Assembly: GCA_030627475.1 (NCBI GenBank)
Contig: DAOURZ010000087.1
Coordinates: 1-6,378 of the forward strand
Origin: Deltaproteobacteria bacterium
GTDB lineage: Bacteria; Desulfobacterota; Desulfobacteria; Desulfobacterales; ETH-SRB1
Length of the DNA: 6,378 nt
Direction of reading: 5' to 3'
Below are positions 1 through 4,548 of this stretch, piece by piece. The translations under genes and the position numbers were made by a program. The notes under the pieces were generated by a model that worked only from the letters and a program-made list of their open reading frames with translations, searched no databases and was not told the DNA's origin. Numbering within the stretch: the first letter of the stretch is position 1; each line of letters starts with the position of its first letter.

Positions 1-193
1 CAAGAAAATCCACAGCTCCAAATGATTGTGATATAATAACCAGCAAAATCAATATTCTTTTTATACCGGATTTTGCTACGGGCGTTTCAGGAATAACGAT
101 ATCGGACTTACAGGCAGATAATAAGAAAATTAACGCAATAATACCGATTCCAACCAGGCAGCGCAGATTATTAAAATGTATTTTCTGTATCAT
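1..193 (-). CDS. Putative lipoprotein, N-terminal part only (runs off the left edge)
   Basis: The first 64 codons of a gene that continues beyond the window. Residues 1-11 are polar and basic, residues 12-25 are strongly hydrophobic, and a lipobox L-S-A-C ends at Cys28. This is a classic type II lipoprotein signal, so the mature protein should be lipid-anchored, with Lys29 after the cysteine favouring the outer membrane over inner-membrane retention. A polar stretch (IPETPVAKSGIKR) follows, then a second hydrophobic run at about residues 47-55. The ATG at 193 has GGAAG 10 nt upstream. The frame stays open for about 20 codons further upstream without a better start, so this start is preferred. 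Upstream is the 71-residue gene ending at 225. The function cannot be recognised from this fragment. The KRILIL segment vaguely recalls lipoproteins in which a short beta strand follows the linker, but this is too weak for a family call. Confidence 0.6.
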   Translation of the reverse strand, partial: MIQKIHFNNLRCLVGIGIIALIFLLSACKSDIVIPETPVAKSGIKRILILLVIISQSFGAVDFL

Positions 194-228
194 AGAAGTA
201 AGACTTCCAAGTAATTTGCGATTATCAT
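190..228 (-). other. Possible 12-codon ORF bridging two genes
   Basis: A 12-codon frame (MIIANYLEVLLL) starts on an ATG that overlaps the TGA of the 71-residue gene (ATGA) and ends on a TGA that overlaps the ATG of the lipoprotein gene (ATGA). Such a frame could carry ribosomes by termination-reinitiation from one gene to the next. Chance is an equally good explanation, because the peptide is short and shows no features. It is recorded because both ends have the same 4-base overlap. Confidence 0.2.
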
Positions 229-440
229 CCTGTTCTGTTTGTTCTCGTTTGCTTTATTTCTGCTACGATATCATCTAATTCCATGTTTTCAAATATCTTT
301 TTTCTTTCTTCGGTATAATCCCCGTAGCCCGTTGAAAACTGATTTATAAAGCGCAACGTACTCGCCAAGCCTATTGCATTATTTAATACCCTTATAGCTT
401 CTTTTGTAATATCATTCAAAGGTCTTGTCGTGATATTCAT
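225..440 (-). CDS. Conserved small protein of unknown function (71 aa)
   Basis: A 71-residue soluble protein with no signal peptide, membrane segment or cysteine. Its most distinctive part is residues 30-46, RFINQFSTGYGDYTEER, followed by an acidic, helix-like tail with DDIVAEIK at 56-63. From memory, short proteins of about 60-75 residues sharing the pattern R-F-x-x-Q-F-x-x-G-x-G-D-Y-T-x-E-R and a D-x-I-x-x-x-I-K tail are scattered through cyanobacteria and Desulfobacterota, often in accessory or toxin-antitoxin-like settings. I know of no established function. The ATG at 440 has AGGGAG 8 nt upstream, a good ribosome-binding site. It lies 70 bp after hisB and overlaps the next frames by ATGA at both ends. 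An antitoxin or small regulatory role is a guess. That it is a real coding gene is fairly secure. Confidence 0.7.
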   Translation of the reverse strand: MNITTRPLNDITKEAIRVLNNAIGLASTLRFINQFSTGYGDYTEERKKIFENMELDDIVAEIKQTRTNRTG

Positions 441-514
441 TTTTCTATCTCCCTTACTATCTCAAGTAGTGAGATAACTCTGATTTCAAGATCTTCAATT
501 GACACCCTGATCAC
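437..514 (-). CDS. Possible 25-codon ORF between hisB and the 71-aa gene
   Basis: A GTG-started frame of 25 codons fills the gap between hisB and the 71-residue gene. Its GTG overlaps the hisB stop (GTGA) and its TGA overlaps the next ATG (ATGA). AAAGG lies 6 nt before the GTG, inside the last codons of hisB. The peptide is amphipathic with regularly spaced Ile, Leu and Val (for example IEDLEIRVISLLEIVREIEK) and would form a helix. It could be a genuine microprotein, a coupling leader, the remnant tail of a lost partner gene, or simply an open frame by chance. Too short to decide from sequence alone. Confidence 0.3.
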   Translation of the reverse strand: MIRVSIEDLEIRVISLLEIVREIEK

Positions 515-1104
515 AATGCGCCTTTAGTAGAACGTACATCTGTAATACGGTCATCAAAAGAAACGGCTTGTTCCAGCGCCCTGCCGACGGCCTTGAAAAT
601 TGATTCTATAATATGGTGTTCGTTTTCTCCATAGCTGACATTTATATGAAGATTCATCCCACCCCTATTAGAAAATGCCCTGAAAAATTCCTTTGCAAGA
701 GAAAAATCAAACTTGCTGCCCGTGGTGTTTAAATCCGGAATATTGAATATTAGATAAGGCCGCTTTGATAAATCAATGGCAACCGATGCCAAAGCATCAT
801 CCATGGGAGTTACAGCAAAGCCATATCGTGTTATTCCCTTTCTGTCGCAGAGAGCTCTATCAAATGCATCTCCCAATACAAGCCCTACATCTTCAACTGT
901 ATGATGAAAATCGACTTCAATATCTCCTTTTGCAGATATGCACAGATCAAAAAAACCATGAACGGCAAAAAGCGTAAGCATGTGATCAAAAAAGGGAATA
1001 CCGGTTGAAATCTCATGTCTGCCCTTACCGTTTAGATTCAGTTTAATATTGATAGCTGTTTCTTTGGTTTTGCGATCAACCTCTGATGTTCGTTTCATGC
1101 TCAT
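511..1104 (-). CDS. hisB: Imidazoleglycerol-phosphate dehydratase
   Basis: Cytoplasmic enzyme of histidine biosynthesis. It dehydrates D-erythro-imidazole-glycerol phosphate to imidazole-acetol phosphate using bound manganese. The 197-residue protein has the usual length for monofunctional HisB and all family signatures: RKTKET near 11-16, FFDHML at 38-43, the first metal motif HHTVED at 67-72, MDDA at 101-104, the second metal motif ENEHHIIES at 160-168, and STKG near the C terminus. There is no N-terminal phosphatase domain, so it is not the fused HisB of enterics. I chose the ATG at 1104 because AAGGA lies 11 nt upstream. The frame could start at a GTG at 1149, but that adds 15 residues absent from the family and has no ribosome-binding site. 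The next Met (1098) is a lesser option. No other his gene is visible: a tRNA gene precedes it and small uncharacterised genes follow. Confidence 0.95.
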   Translation of the reverse strand: MSMKRTSEVDRKTKETAINIKLNLNGKGRHEISTGIPFFDHMLTLFAVHGFFDLCISAKGDIEVDFHHTVEDVGLVLGDAFDRALCDRKGITRYGFAVTPMDDALASVAIDLSKRPYLIFNIPDLNTTGSKFDFSLAKEFFRAFSNRGGMNLHINVSYGENEHHIIESIFKAVGRALEQAVSFDDRITDVRSTKGAL

Positions 1105-1115
1105 ATCAGCAAAAA

Positions 1116-1120
1116 TCCTT
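1116..1120 (-). promoter_or_regulatory. Ribosome-binding site that decides the hisB start
   Basis: AAGGA lies 11 nt before the ATG at 1104 and supports that start over the GTG at 1149, which is preceded only by an A-rich stretch with no purine-rich site of this type. Confidence 0.5.
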
Positions 1121-1180
1121 CGTTTCACCGGATGTTCTGAAAATACCACTATTTTTTGGTTTTAATTTATAAAAAAATTT

Positions 1181-1209
1181 CGTATAAAAACTGTTGAGAA
1201 AAAAATCAA
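1181..1209 (-). promoter_or_regulatory. Candidate promoter for hisB
   Basis: Just after the 3' end of the tRNA gene there is TTGATT (1204-1209) and, 17 nt further on, TATACG (1181-1186). These give a moderate match to sigma-70 -35 and -10 boxes and would start a transcript about 70 nt before the hisB ATG. The region is very T- and A-rich, so chance matches are likely. Read-through from the tRNA promoter is the alternative. Confidence 0.3.
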
Positions 1210-1210
1210 G

Positions 1211-1283
1211 TGGAGATGAGGGGGGTCGAACCCCTGACCTCGGCATTGCGAACGCCGCACTCTCCCAACTGAGCTACATCCCC
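1211..1283 (-). tRNA. tRNA-Ala, anticodon CGC
   Basis: The 73-nt sequence folds into a complete cloverleaf. The acceptor stem is GGGGATG/CATCTCC, including the G3:U70 pair that marks alanine tRNAs. The D arm is GCTC/GAGT, the anticodon stem is CGGCG/TGCCG with loop TTCGCAA, the variable loop is AGGTC, and the T arm is AGGGG/CCCCT with loop TTCGACC. The discriminator is A73. The anticodon is CGC, which reads the Ala codon GCG. The 3' CCA is not encoded (CTT follows), so it must be added after transcription. It sits between the siroheme protein gene and hisB with a strong promoter directly upstream. Confidence 0.97.
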
Positions 1284-1296
1284 ACAAAACTTTATT

Positions 1297-1325
1297 TTTA
1301 TATCAAAAAAATAATGGTTGGTCAA
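1297..1325 (-). promoter_or_regulatory. Sigma-70-type promoter of tRNA-Ala, overlapping the upstream stop codon
   Basis: TTGACC (1320-1325), a 17-nt spacer and TATAAA (1297-1302) make a near-consensus promoter. TG one base before the -10 box gives an extended -10. There are 13 nt between the -10 box and the first base of the tRNA, so the leader would be only a few nucleotides long. The -35 box and most of the spacer lie inside the last codons of the siroheme protein gene, and the TG of the extended -10 is part of its TGA stop. Confidence 0.7.
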
Positions 1326-2082
1326 TATATATATCCGCAAAGCGCGCACCGTTTTTGCTGTACTTTTTGTAATGATCAATGCAATTCTTTGCAATCTTCA
1401 AGGTTTCATCTTCACTGAATATCCCCGGAAGTTCTTCAGCAAGTCGTGGATGTCTTCCCATTTTCCCTCCAAGCAAAATCCTGAAACCAGCCTTTTTTTC
1501 AAAAATTTTTCCTGTGGGGCACTCTTTTATACACTGCCCACATTTCATGCAAAGATCATTATCTATCTTTAGCGTGCATTCTTTTTTATTTAATGTAACA
1601 GCATTTTCTTTGCAGGTATCAACGCACTGTTCGCATAATATGCATTCATTTTCTGTGATTTTAGGAATACTTGCCCCTATGATTCCGATATCCTTAATCT
1701 GGGGCTGAGAGCATGCATTGGGGCAGTCCGCCAGTGTTACTCTGAATTCATGATGAAATTTTATATTATCCCCAATATTCCGCTTTAGAAAATTCAGTAT
1801 ATCTTCTTTCTCAAACAGGTTTTCAAGGCTGTTAAAAAGACTGCTACTTTCAACAATACGGTTGATGCACCCGCCTGATCCAAAACATGTATCAATCTGA
1901 AATCCTTTTATTTCAGAACCCATATTTGTCAGATATCTTTTTTGGGTAGCCTTAACATCTGAAATCGTGACTGTTTTTCTGCCTGTGGCCATGACATCAT
2001 CTTCGACACGGATCCTGGCTTTTTTCCTGACAAAAAAGGGTACTTTTTTAATCGCTTTTTCTGCTTCTTCAGTCCATTTCAT
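1303..2082 (-). CDS. Small siroheme/4Fe-4S sulfite-nitrite reductase-like protein with ferredoxin insertion
   Basis: A 259-residue cytoplasmic protein. Residues 1-45 (W3, EEAE, VPFFVRKK, the VE at 26-27, TISDV) match the PCP_red-type helical segment known from protochlorophyllide reductase subunits and many small siroheme proteins. The coupled siroheme/4Fe-4S site follows: C66-x5-C72 and C120-x3-C124 in CPNACSQPQIKDIGIIGA. Between this and the C-terminal LLGGKMGRHP segment (203-212) lies a two-cluster ferredoxin domain, C147-x2-C150-x2-C153-x3-C157 and C178-x2-C181-x2-C184-x3-C188. All twelve ligands are present. It corresponds to one half of a full sulfite reductase, like the small assimilatory-type enzyme of Desulfovibrio or AsrC. 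Electrons would enter through the ferredoxin domain. The substrate is not determined: sulfite or nitrite is likeliest. The ATG at 2082 overlaps the upstream stop (ATGA) and has GGA 7 nt before it, so it is preferred to an in-frame TTG at 2094. Confidence 0.85.
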   Translation of the reverse strand: MKWTEEAEKAIKKVPFFVRKKARIRVEDDVMATGRKTVTISDVKATQKRYLTNMGSEIKGFQIDTCFGSGGCINRIVESSSLFNSLENLFEKEDILNFLKRNIGDNIKFHHEFRVTLADCPNACSQPQIKDIGIIGASIPKITENECILCEQCVDTCKENAVTLNKKECTLKIDNDLCMKCGQCIKECPTGKIFEKKAGFRILLGGKMGRHPRLAEELPGIFSEDETLKIAKNCIDHYKKYSKNGARFADIYIDQPLFF

Positions 2083-2558
2083 AAAGTTGTCCAATCACGC
2101 ATCCAGTTCTTTTTTAAAATAATACAGGTAAAACCTGTTATTAGAAATATAAAAACAAGTCCAAGATGAATCAGGTTCATTACTACAATAAATACCGGAG
2201 CATAATAATATCCTGCGAAATTTTTTATTACAAGAATTATGCCGGATGCTGTAAGACCTGCAAGAATCGCAACACGAATATACCCTGAGGCTGTAATTTT
2301 ATATTTTTTTCGTAATGTCAGGAAAAAATCTGTGATTATGCAGGCTGTAAATACCAAAAATATAATTCCGAACAGGTAATGAAGATAAAGGGTTACATAA
2401 AATTTGGATAGCCATCCCAGGCCCGGCATATCTGCTATATAGTAACGCTTGAATATGGGCATCTGGGCAAAGCCTGAAAGTGTAAGCATAAATATAGTAA
2501 TGCGGTAAATATATCCGGTAATCAATTCGTAACCAATATGAAACTTATTATGTTTCAT
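2079..2558 (-). CDS. Four-helix membrane cytochrome b-like subunit
   Basis: A 159-residue inner-membrane protein with four hydrophobic helices at about residues 15-34, 54-80, 94-112 and 121-148. His60 (YLHYLFGIIF) in helix 2 and His131 (NLIHLGLVFIF) in helix 4 are the only histidines within helices and could hold one b-type heme. His3 and His7 precede helix 1. The layout resembles the cytochrome b subunits of formate dehydrogenase and thiosulfate reductase, but it is shorter and appears to have fewer heme ligands. The loop after helix 1 (QMPIFKRYYIADMPGLGW) is striking and probably contacts the partner Fe-S subunit. It likely passes electrons between the quinone pool or the Fe-S subunit upstream and the siroheme protein downstream. 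The ATG at 2558 has AAGGGG 9 nt upstream. The ATG at 2567 touches that site and is rejected. It overlaps its upstream neighbour by 11 bp and its downstream neighbour by 4 bp. Confidence 0.82.
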   Translation of the reverse strand: MKHNKFHIGYELITGYIYRITIFMLTLSGFAQMPIFKRYYIADMPGLGWLSKFYVTLYLHYLFGIIFLVFTACIITDFFLTLRKKYKITASGYIRVAILAGLTASGIILVIKNFAGYYYAPVFIVVMNLIHLGLVFIFLITGFTCIILKKNWMRDWTTL

Positions 2559-3525
2559 TTGAAGCATCCCCTTTTTCTGCTTTTACCATACTGTAAAATT
2601 TTCCGGCTGCAGCGATGGCCCCTGCAACAGGAGCAATCAGCATCGCAGTTCCAAGGTTGCTTGCAGCAGCCATTACGTTTTTTACAGGTTTGAAATGCGG
2701 TTTCCCCTTGCCCTTTTCAATTGCCTTGTTGAGTTCTTTAAAAGGAACAGGGGAAACATAGATTGTATTGGTTCCACCATTTTCTTTTTCTCCATAAATA
2801 TAACCGTTCGTTTCTCTTGCAAGCTTATGCGCCTGTTTTATTATTTCGTTTTTTGTGCCTATGGTTTGTACATTTTCCGGGCAGGCTTCAATACATGCCG
2901 GCACTTTGCCTGCGGCGATACGGTCGTAGCAGCGATCACATTTATACATGACTCCGTTTCCTGCAAGAGACGGAAGAATATCAAGATATATCCCGACGCC
3001 TGTTTGCCTTTCAGGTATTTTCCACGGGCATACAGCTTTGCATTTGGAACCTCCAAGACAGATATCTGAATCAATTCTCGAAATACCGTTTTCAAGCTGT
3101 TTTGCCGCACCCCACGGACAAAGTTTTACGCAAGGTGGATTTACGCAGTGCATGCAACGCCTCGGGATAGTAAGCTCAATCTCTTCGCCGTCTTTTTCTA
3201 CTGTAGCAGACTGGATGAAAAGCCAGTTATAAGGCGTGAGCCTGTTTGTCACATCCTGTTTGTCCGACCAGTCTGCTACCGGAACTCTTTTGGGATACAT
3301 TTTTGGAAAGGGTTTTTGAGGTTTTGGATATTTTTCTGAATTTACTTCGCAGCAGGCTTCAACACAAGCCTCGCATCCTATGCATTTGCTGATATCAATT
3401 AGTGTAGCAATTTGCTCGTGCATATCAGCTTTTGAAGCAGCCGAAGAAATACTTGAAGCTGCCAGTGTACAGGCTGCGGCCGCTCCTCCTTTTAAAAATA
3501 ATCTTCTGGATATATTTTTCTTCAT
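2548..3525 (-). CDS. Tat-exported, membrane-anchored four-cluster Fe-S electron-transfer protein (HybA/FdnH-like)
   Basis: A 325-residue protein. The N terminus carries a twin-arginine signal, SRRLFLK at 6-12, followed by an Ala-rich hydrophobic stretch to about residue 30, so it folds with its clusters in the cytoplasm and is then exported. Cluster sites in order: C48-x2-C51-x2-C54-x3-C58; C124-x2-C127-x4-C132-x3-C136; C156-x5-C162-x3-C166, with Gly159 where a fourth Cys is expected; and C196-x2-C199-x11-C211-x3-C215. This is the pattern of the beta subunits of DMSO-reductase-family enzymes. A hydrophobic segment at about 284-309 should anchor it in the membrane, as in HybA and FdnH. No molybdopterin subunit or hydrogenase lies next to it: the partners are a cytochrome b-like gene (11-bp overlap) and a siroheme protein. 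The start at 3525 follows AGGAGG with a short 4-nt spacer. The cluster transfer role is secure and the physiological partner is inferred. Confidence 0.88.
   Translation of the reverse strand: MKKNISRRLFLKGGAAAACTLAASSISSAASKADMHEQIATLIDISKCIGCEACVEACCEVNSEKYPKPQKPFPKMYPKRVPVADWSDKQDVTNRLTPYNWLFIQSATVEKDGEEIELTIPRRCMHCVNPPCVKLCPWGAAKQLENGISRIDSDICLGGSKCKAVCPWKIPERQTGVGIYLDILPSLAGNGVMYKCDRCYDRIAAGKVPACIEACPENVQTIGTKNEIIKQAHKLARETNGYIYGEKENGGTNTIYVSPVPFKELNKAIEKGKGKPHFKPVKNVMAAASNLGTAMLIAPVAGAIAAAGKFYSMVKAEKGDASNET
2568..2573 (-). promoter_or_regulatory. Ribosome-binding site that decides the cytochrome b start
   Basis: AAGGGG lies 9 nt before the ATG at 2558 and directly abuts the ATG at 2567. 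The 2558 start is therefore the usable one. The site lies inside the last codons of the Fe-S subunit gene, consistent with coupled translation. Confidence 0.55.
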
Positions 3526-3584
3526 TCTGCCTCCTGTTTTATTGAAGCCCCCCCAACAACAAGCCGCGAAAAACTTTCAGACTT

Positions 3585-3620
3585 AGGAACGTGGACGAAT
3601 TAACTTTCGTCCACGTTCCT
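3585..3620. repeat. Perfect 15-bp inverted repeat with 6-nt loop
   Basis: AGGAACGTGGACGAA (3585-3599), loop TTAACT, then its exact complement (3606-3620). It lies in the 134-bp gap after the ferredoxin-type gene and before the Fe-S subunit gene. As RNA on the minus strand it would form a strong hairpin, but the first T run (five T) starts about ten bases after the stem, so it is not a classic intrinsic terminator. It could attenuate transcription, protect the 3' end of an hcp-ferredoxin transcript, or be one copy of a dispersed palindromic repeat. Confidence 0.85.
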
Positions 3621-3659
3621 TAAAGAAATTTGCCATTTTTTAAAAATAGTTATACCAAT

Positions 3660-4400
3660 TCACACAGTTAAAATTATTTTTCCCCTGTTGTTTATAACCT
3701 TTTTTTCAACCGGAACGTTTATGCCGGCTTTTTCCATTGCTTTATTCAAGATTTCAGGAAGTCCGCTGCAACATGGAACTTCCATGATAAGACATGTTAT
3801 GCTTTTAATTCCTGCAACTTTAAATATCTCTGCAAACTTTTCAACATAGCTCTCTGTATCATCAAACTTGGGACAACCGATCATGACTTTTTTCCCTTTA
3901 AGGAAATCTCTGTGAAACGCAGGATATGCGACAGGAACACAATCTGCCGCTACAAGAAGATCAGCTCCCTTAAGAAACGGAGCACCTGGAGGCACAAGCC
4001 TTATCTGAACCGGCCAGTGTGAAAGAACTGACTCTTCAGACGCAAGCAAAACCGGTTTATTGGCAGATCGGCACATTGACTCTGTTGAAAATTCCTGAAT
4101 CTGTGTTGAAGGACACCCGCAAGCCAATGTGTCTGGTATGGGCTCTGCTTTTTTTTGCTGTTCCAGATGTTTTTCAACAGCATCTTCATCAAACTCTTCC
4201 GTTTCACGTTCAACTATCTTTAGCGCCCCTTGCGGGCAGTCTCCTATGCAGGCGCCAAGTCCGTCACACAGGTTATCCGAGATCACTTTTGCCTTGCCTT
4301 CAATAATTTTAATGGCACCTTCAGCGCATGCTATGGCACACTGACCGCATCCATCACAAAGTTCTTCATTAATATCAATTATTTTTCTTTTTACTTTCAT
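3660..4400 (-). CDS. Hcp-associated ferredoxin-type Fe-S protein (FrdX-like)
   Basis: A 246-residue soluble protein. The N-terminal ferredoxin domain has one full 4Fe-4S motif, C15-x2-C18-x2-C21-x3-C25, and a second with three cysteines, C45-x5-C51-x3-C55, where Leu48 replaces the expected Cys. An acidic, charged linker (65-90) follows, then a C-terminal domain rich in conserved-looking cysteines: C94 and C96 (CGCPS), C110, C154 (AADCVPVAYP), C176 (IGCPKFDD), C203, and C210-C211 (VPCCSG). Proteins of this type sit beside hcp in many anaerobes. In Desulfovibrio the pair is called hcp-frdX and belongs to the HcpR nitrosative-stress regulon. It is therefore the probable electron donor or maturation partner of Hcp. 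The role of the C-terminal domain is unknown to me. GAGG lies 7 nt before the ATG at 4400. It is 148 bp downstream of hcp in the same direction. Confidence 0.85.
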   Translation of the reverse strand: MKVKRKIIDINEELCDGCGQCAIACAEGAIKIIEGKAKVISDNLCDGLGACIGDCPQGALKIVERETEEFDEDAVEKHLEQQKKAEPIPDTLACGCPSTQIQEFSTESMCRSANKPVLLASEESVLSHWPVQIRLVPPGAPFLKGADLLVAADCVPVAYPAFHRDFLKGKKVMIGCPKFDDTESYVEKFAEIFKVAGIKSITCLIMEVPCCSGLPEILNKAMEKAGINVPVEKKVINNRGKIILTV

Positions 4401-4413
4401 CAGAGCACCTCGT

Positions 4414-4528
4414 TTAAGCCGAAGTTCCCACTTGGTCTAATAATATCAGGCAGTTAACTATGCTGTAGCCATTGTAGCAGGCATAATAATTTAAAATAGT
4501 TACGAGCCCCGGAGGAACTTCGGTTTAA
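4414..4528. repeat. Nested inverted repeat between hcp and the ferredoxin gene
   Basis: Outer arms TTAAGCCGAAGTTCC (4414-4428) and GGAACTTCGGTTTAA (4514-4528) are complementary at 14 of 15 positions, the remaining pair being G-T on the plus strand. Inside them, TAACTAT (4455-4461) pairs perfectly with ATAGTTA (4496-4502). The 115-bp unit fills most of the 148-bp gap and ends just before the ribosome-binding site of the ferredoxin gene. It may be a small mobile palindromic element or a structured leader controlling the second gene. Confidence 0.6.
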
Positions 4529-4542
4529 GGTTCACGGTTCAG
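4529..4542. repeat. Two tandem copies of a 7-bp unit
   Basis: GGTTCAC followed by GGTTCAG, directly downstream of the hcp stop codon and abutting the nested inverted repeat. Short degenerate tandem units like this are common in AT-rich intergenic DNA, and no function is suggested. Confidence 0.3.
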
Positions 4543-4548
4543 GATTTT

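Noticed and set aside
765..977. Plus-strand open frames inside hisB and the other genes (for example 765-977, 1379-1708, 2695-3069, 4019-4306, 5753-6085)
   Set aside because: Each lies opposite a well-supported minus-strand gene, shows no recognisable family feature, and has composition expected of an antisense shadow.
1105..1149. hisB start at the GTG at 1149 (212-residue protein)
   Set aside because: No ribosome-binding site precedes it and the extra 15 residues are not part of the family. AAGGA supports the ATG at 1104.
1206..1394. Open frames across the tRNA (1206-1394 minus, 1194-1418 plus)
   Set aside because: They run through the tRNA gene and its promoter. The peptides are translations of tRNA sequence, a common artefact.
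2083..2094. Siroheme protein start at the TTG at 2094
   Set aside because: The ATG at 2082 forms an ATGA overlap with the upstream gene, has GGA at suitable spacing, and begins right at the conserved W-x-E-E-A-E segment.
2559..2567. Cytochrome b start at the ATG at 2567
   Set aside because: AAGGGG directly abuts this ATG, leaving no spacer. The ATG at 2558 has a 9-nt spacer.
2859..3110. 83-residue minus-strand frame inside the Fe-S subunit gene
   Set aside because: It is fully contained in another frame of a gene whose cysteine motifs are intact, and it has no ribosome-binding site of note.
3585..3620. Intrinsic terminator for the ferredoxin-type gene
   Set aside because: The stem is strong, but no run of T follows it directly on the minus strand, so it is listed as an inverted repeat only.
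3636..3660. Promoter for the Fe-S subunit gene from the TTGGTAT word shared with the hcp upstream region
   Set aside because: TTGGTAT occurs in both gaps on the minus strand, but no -10 box stands at proper spacing here. A seven-base match in AT-rich DNA is weak.
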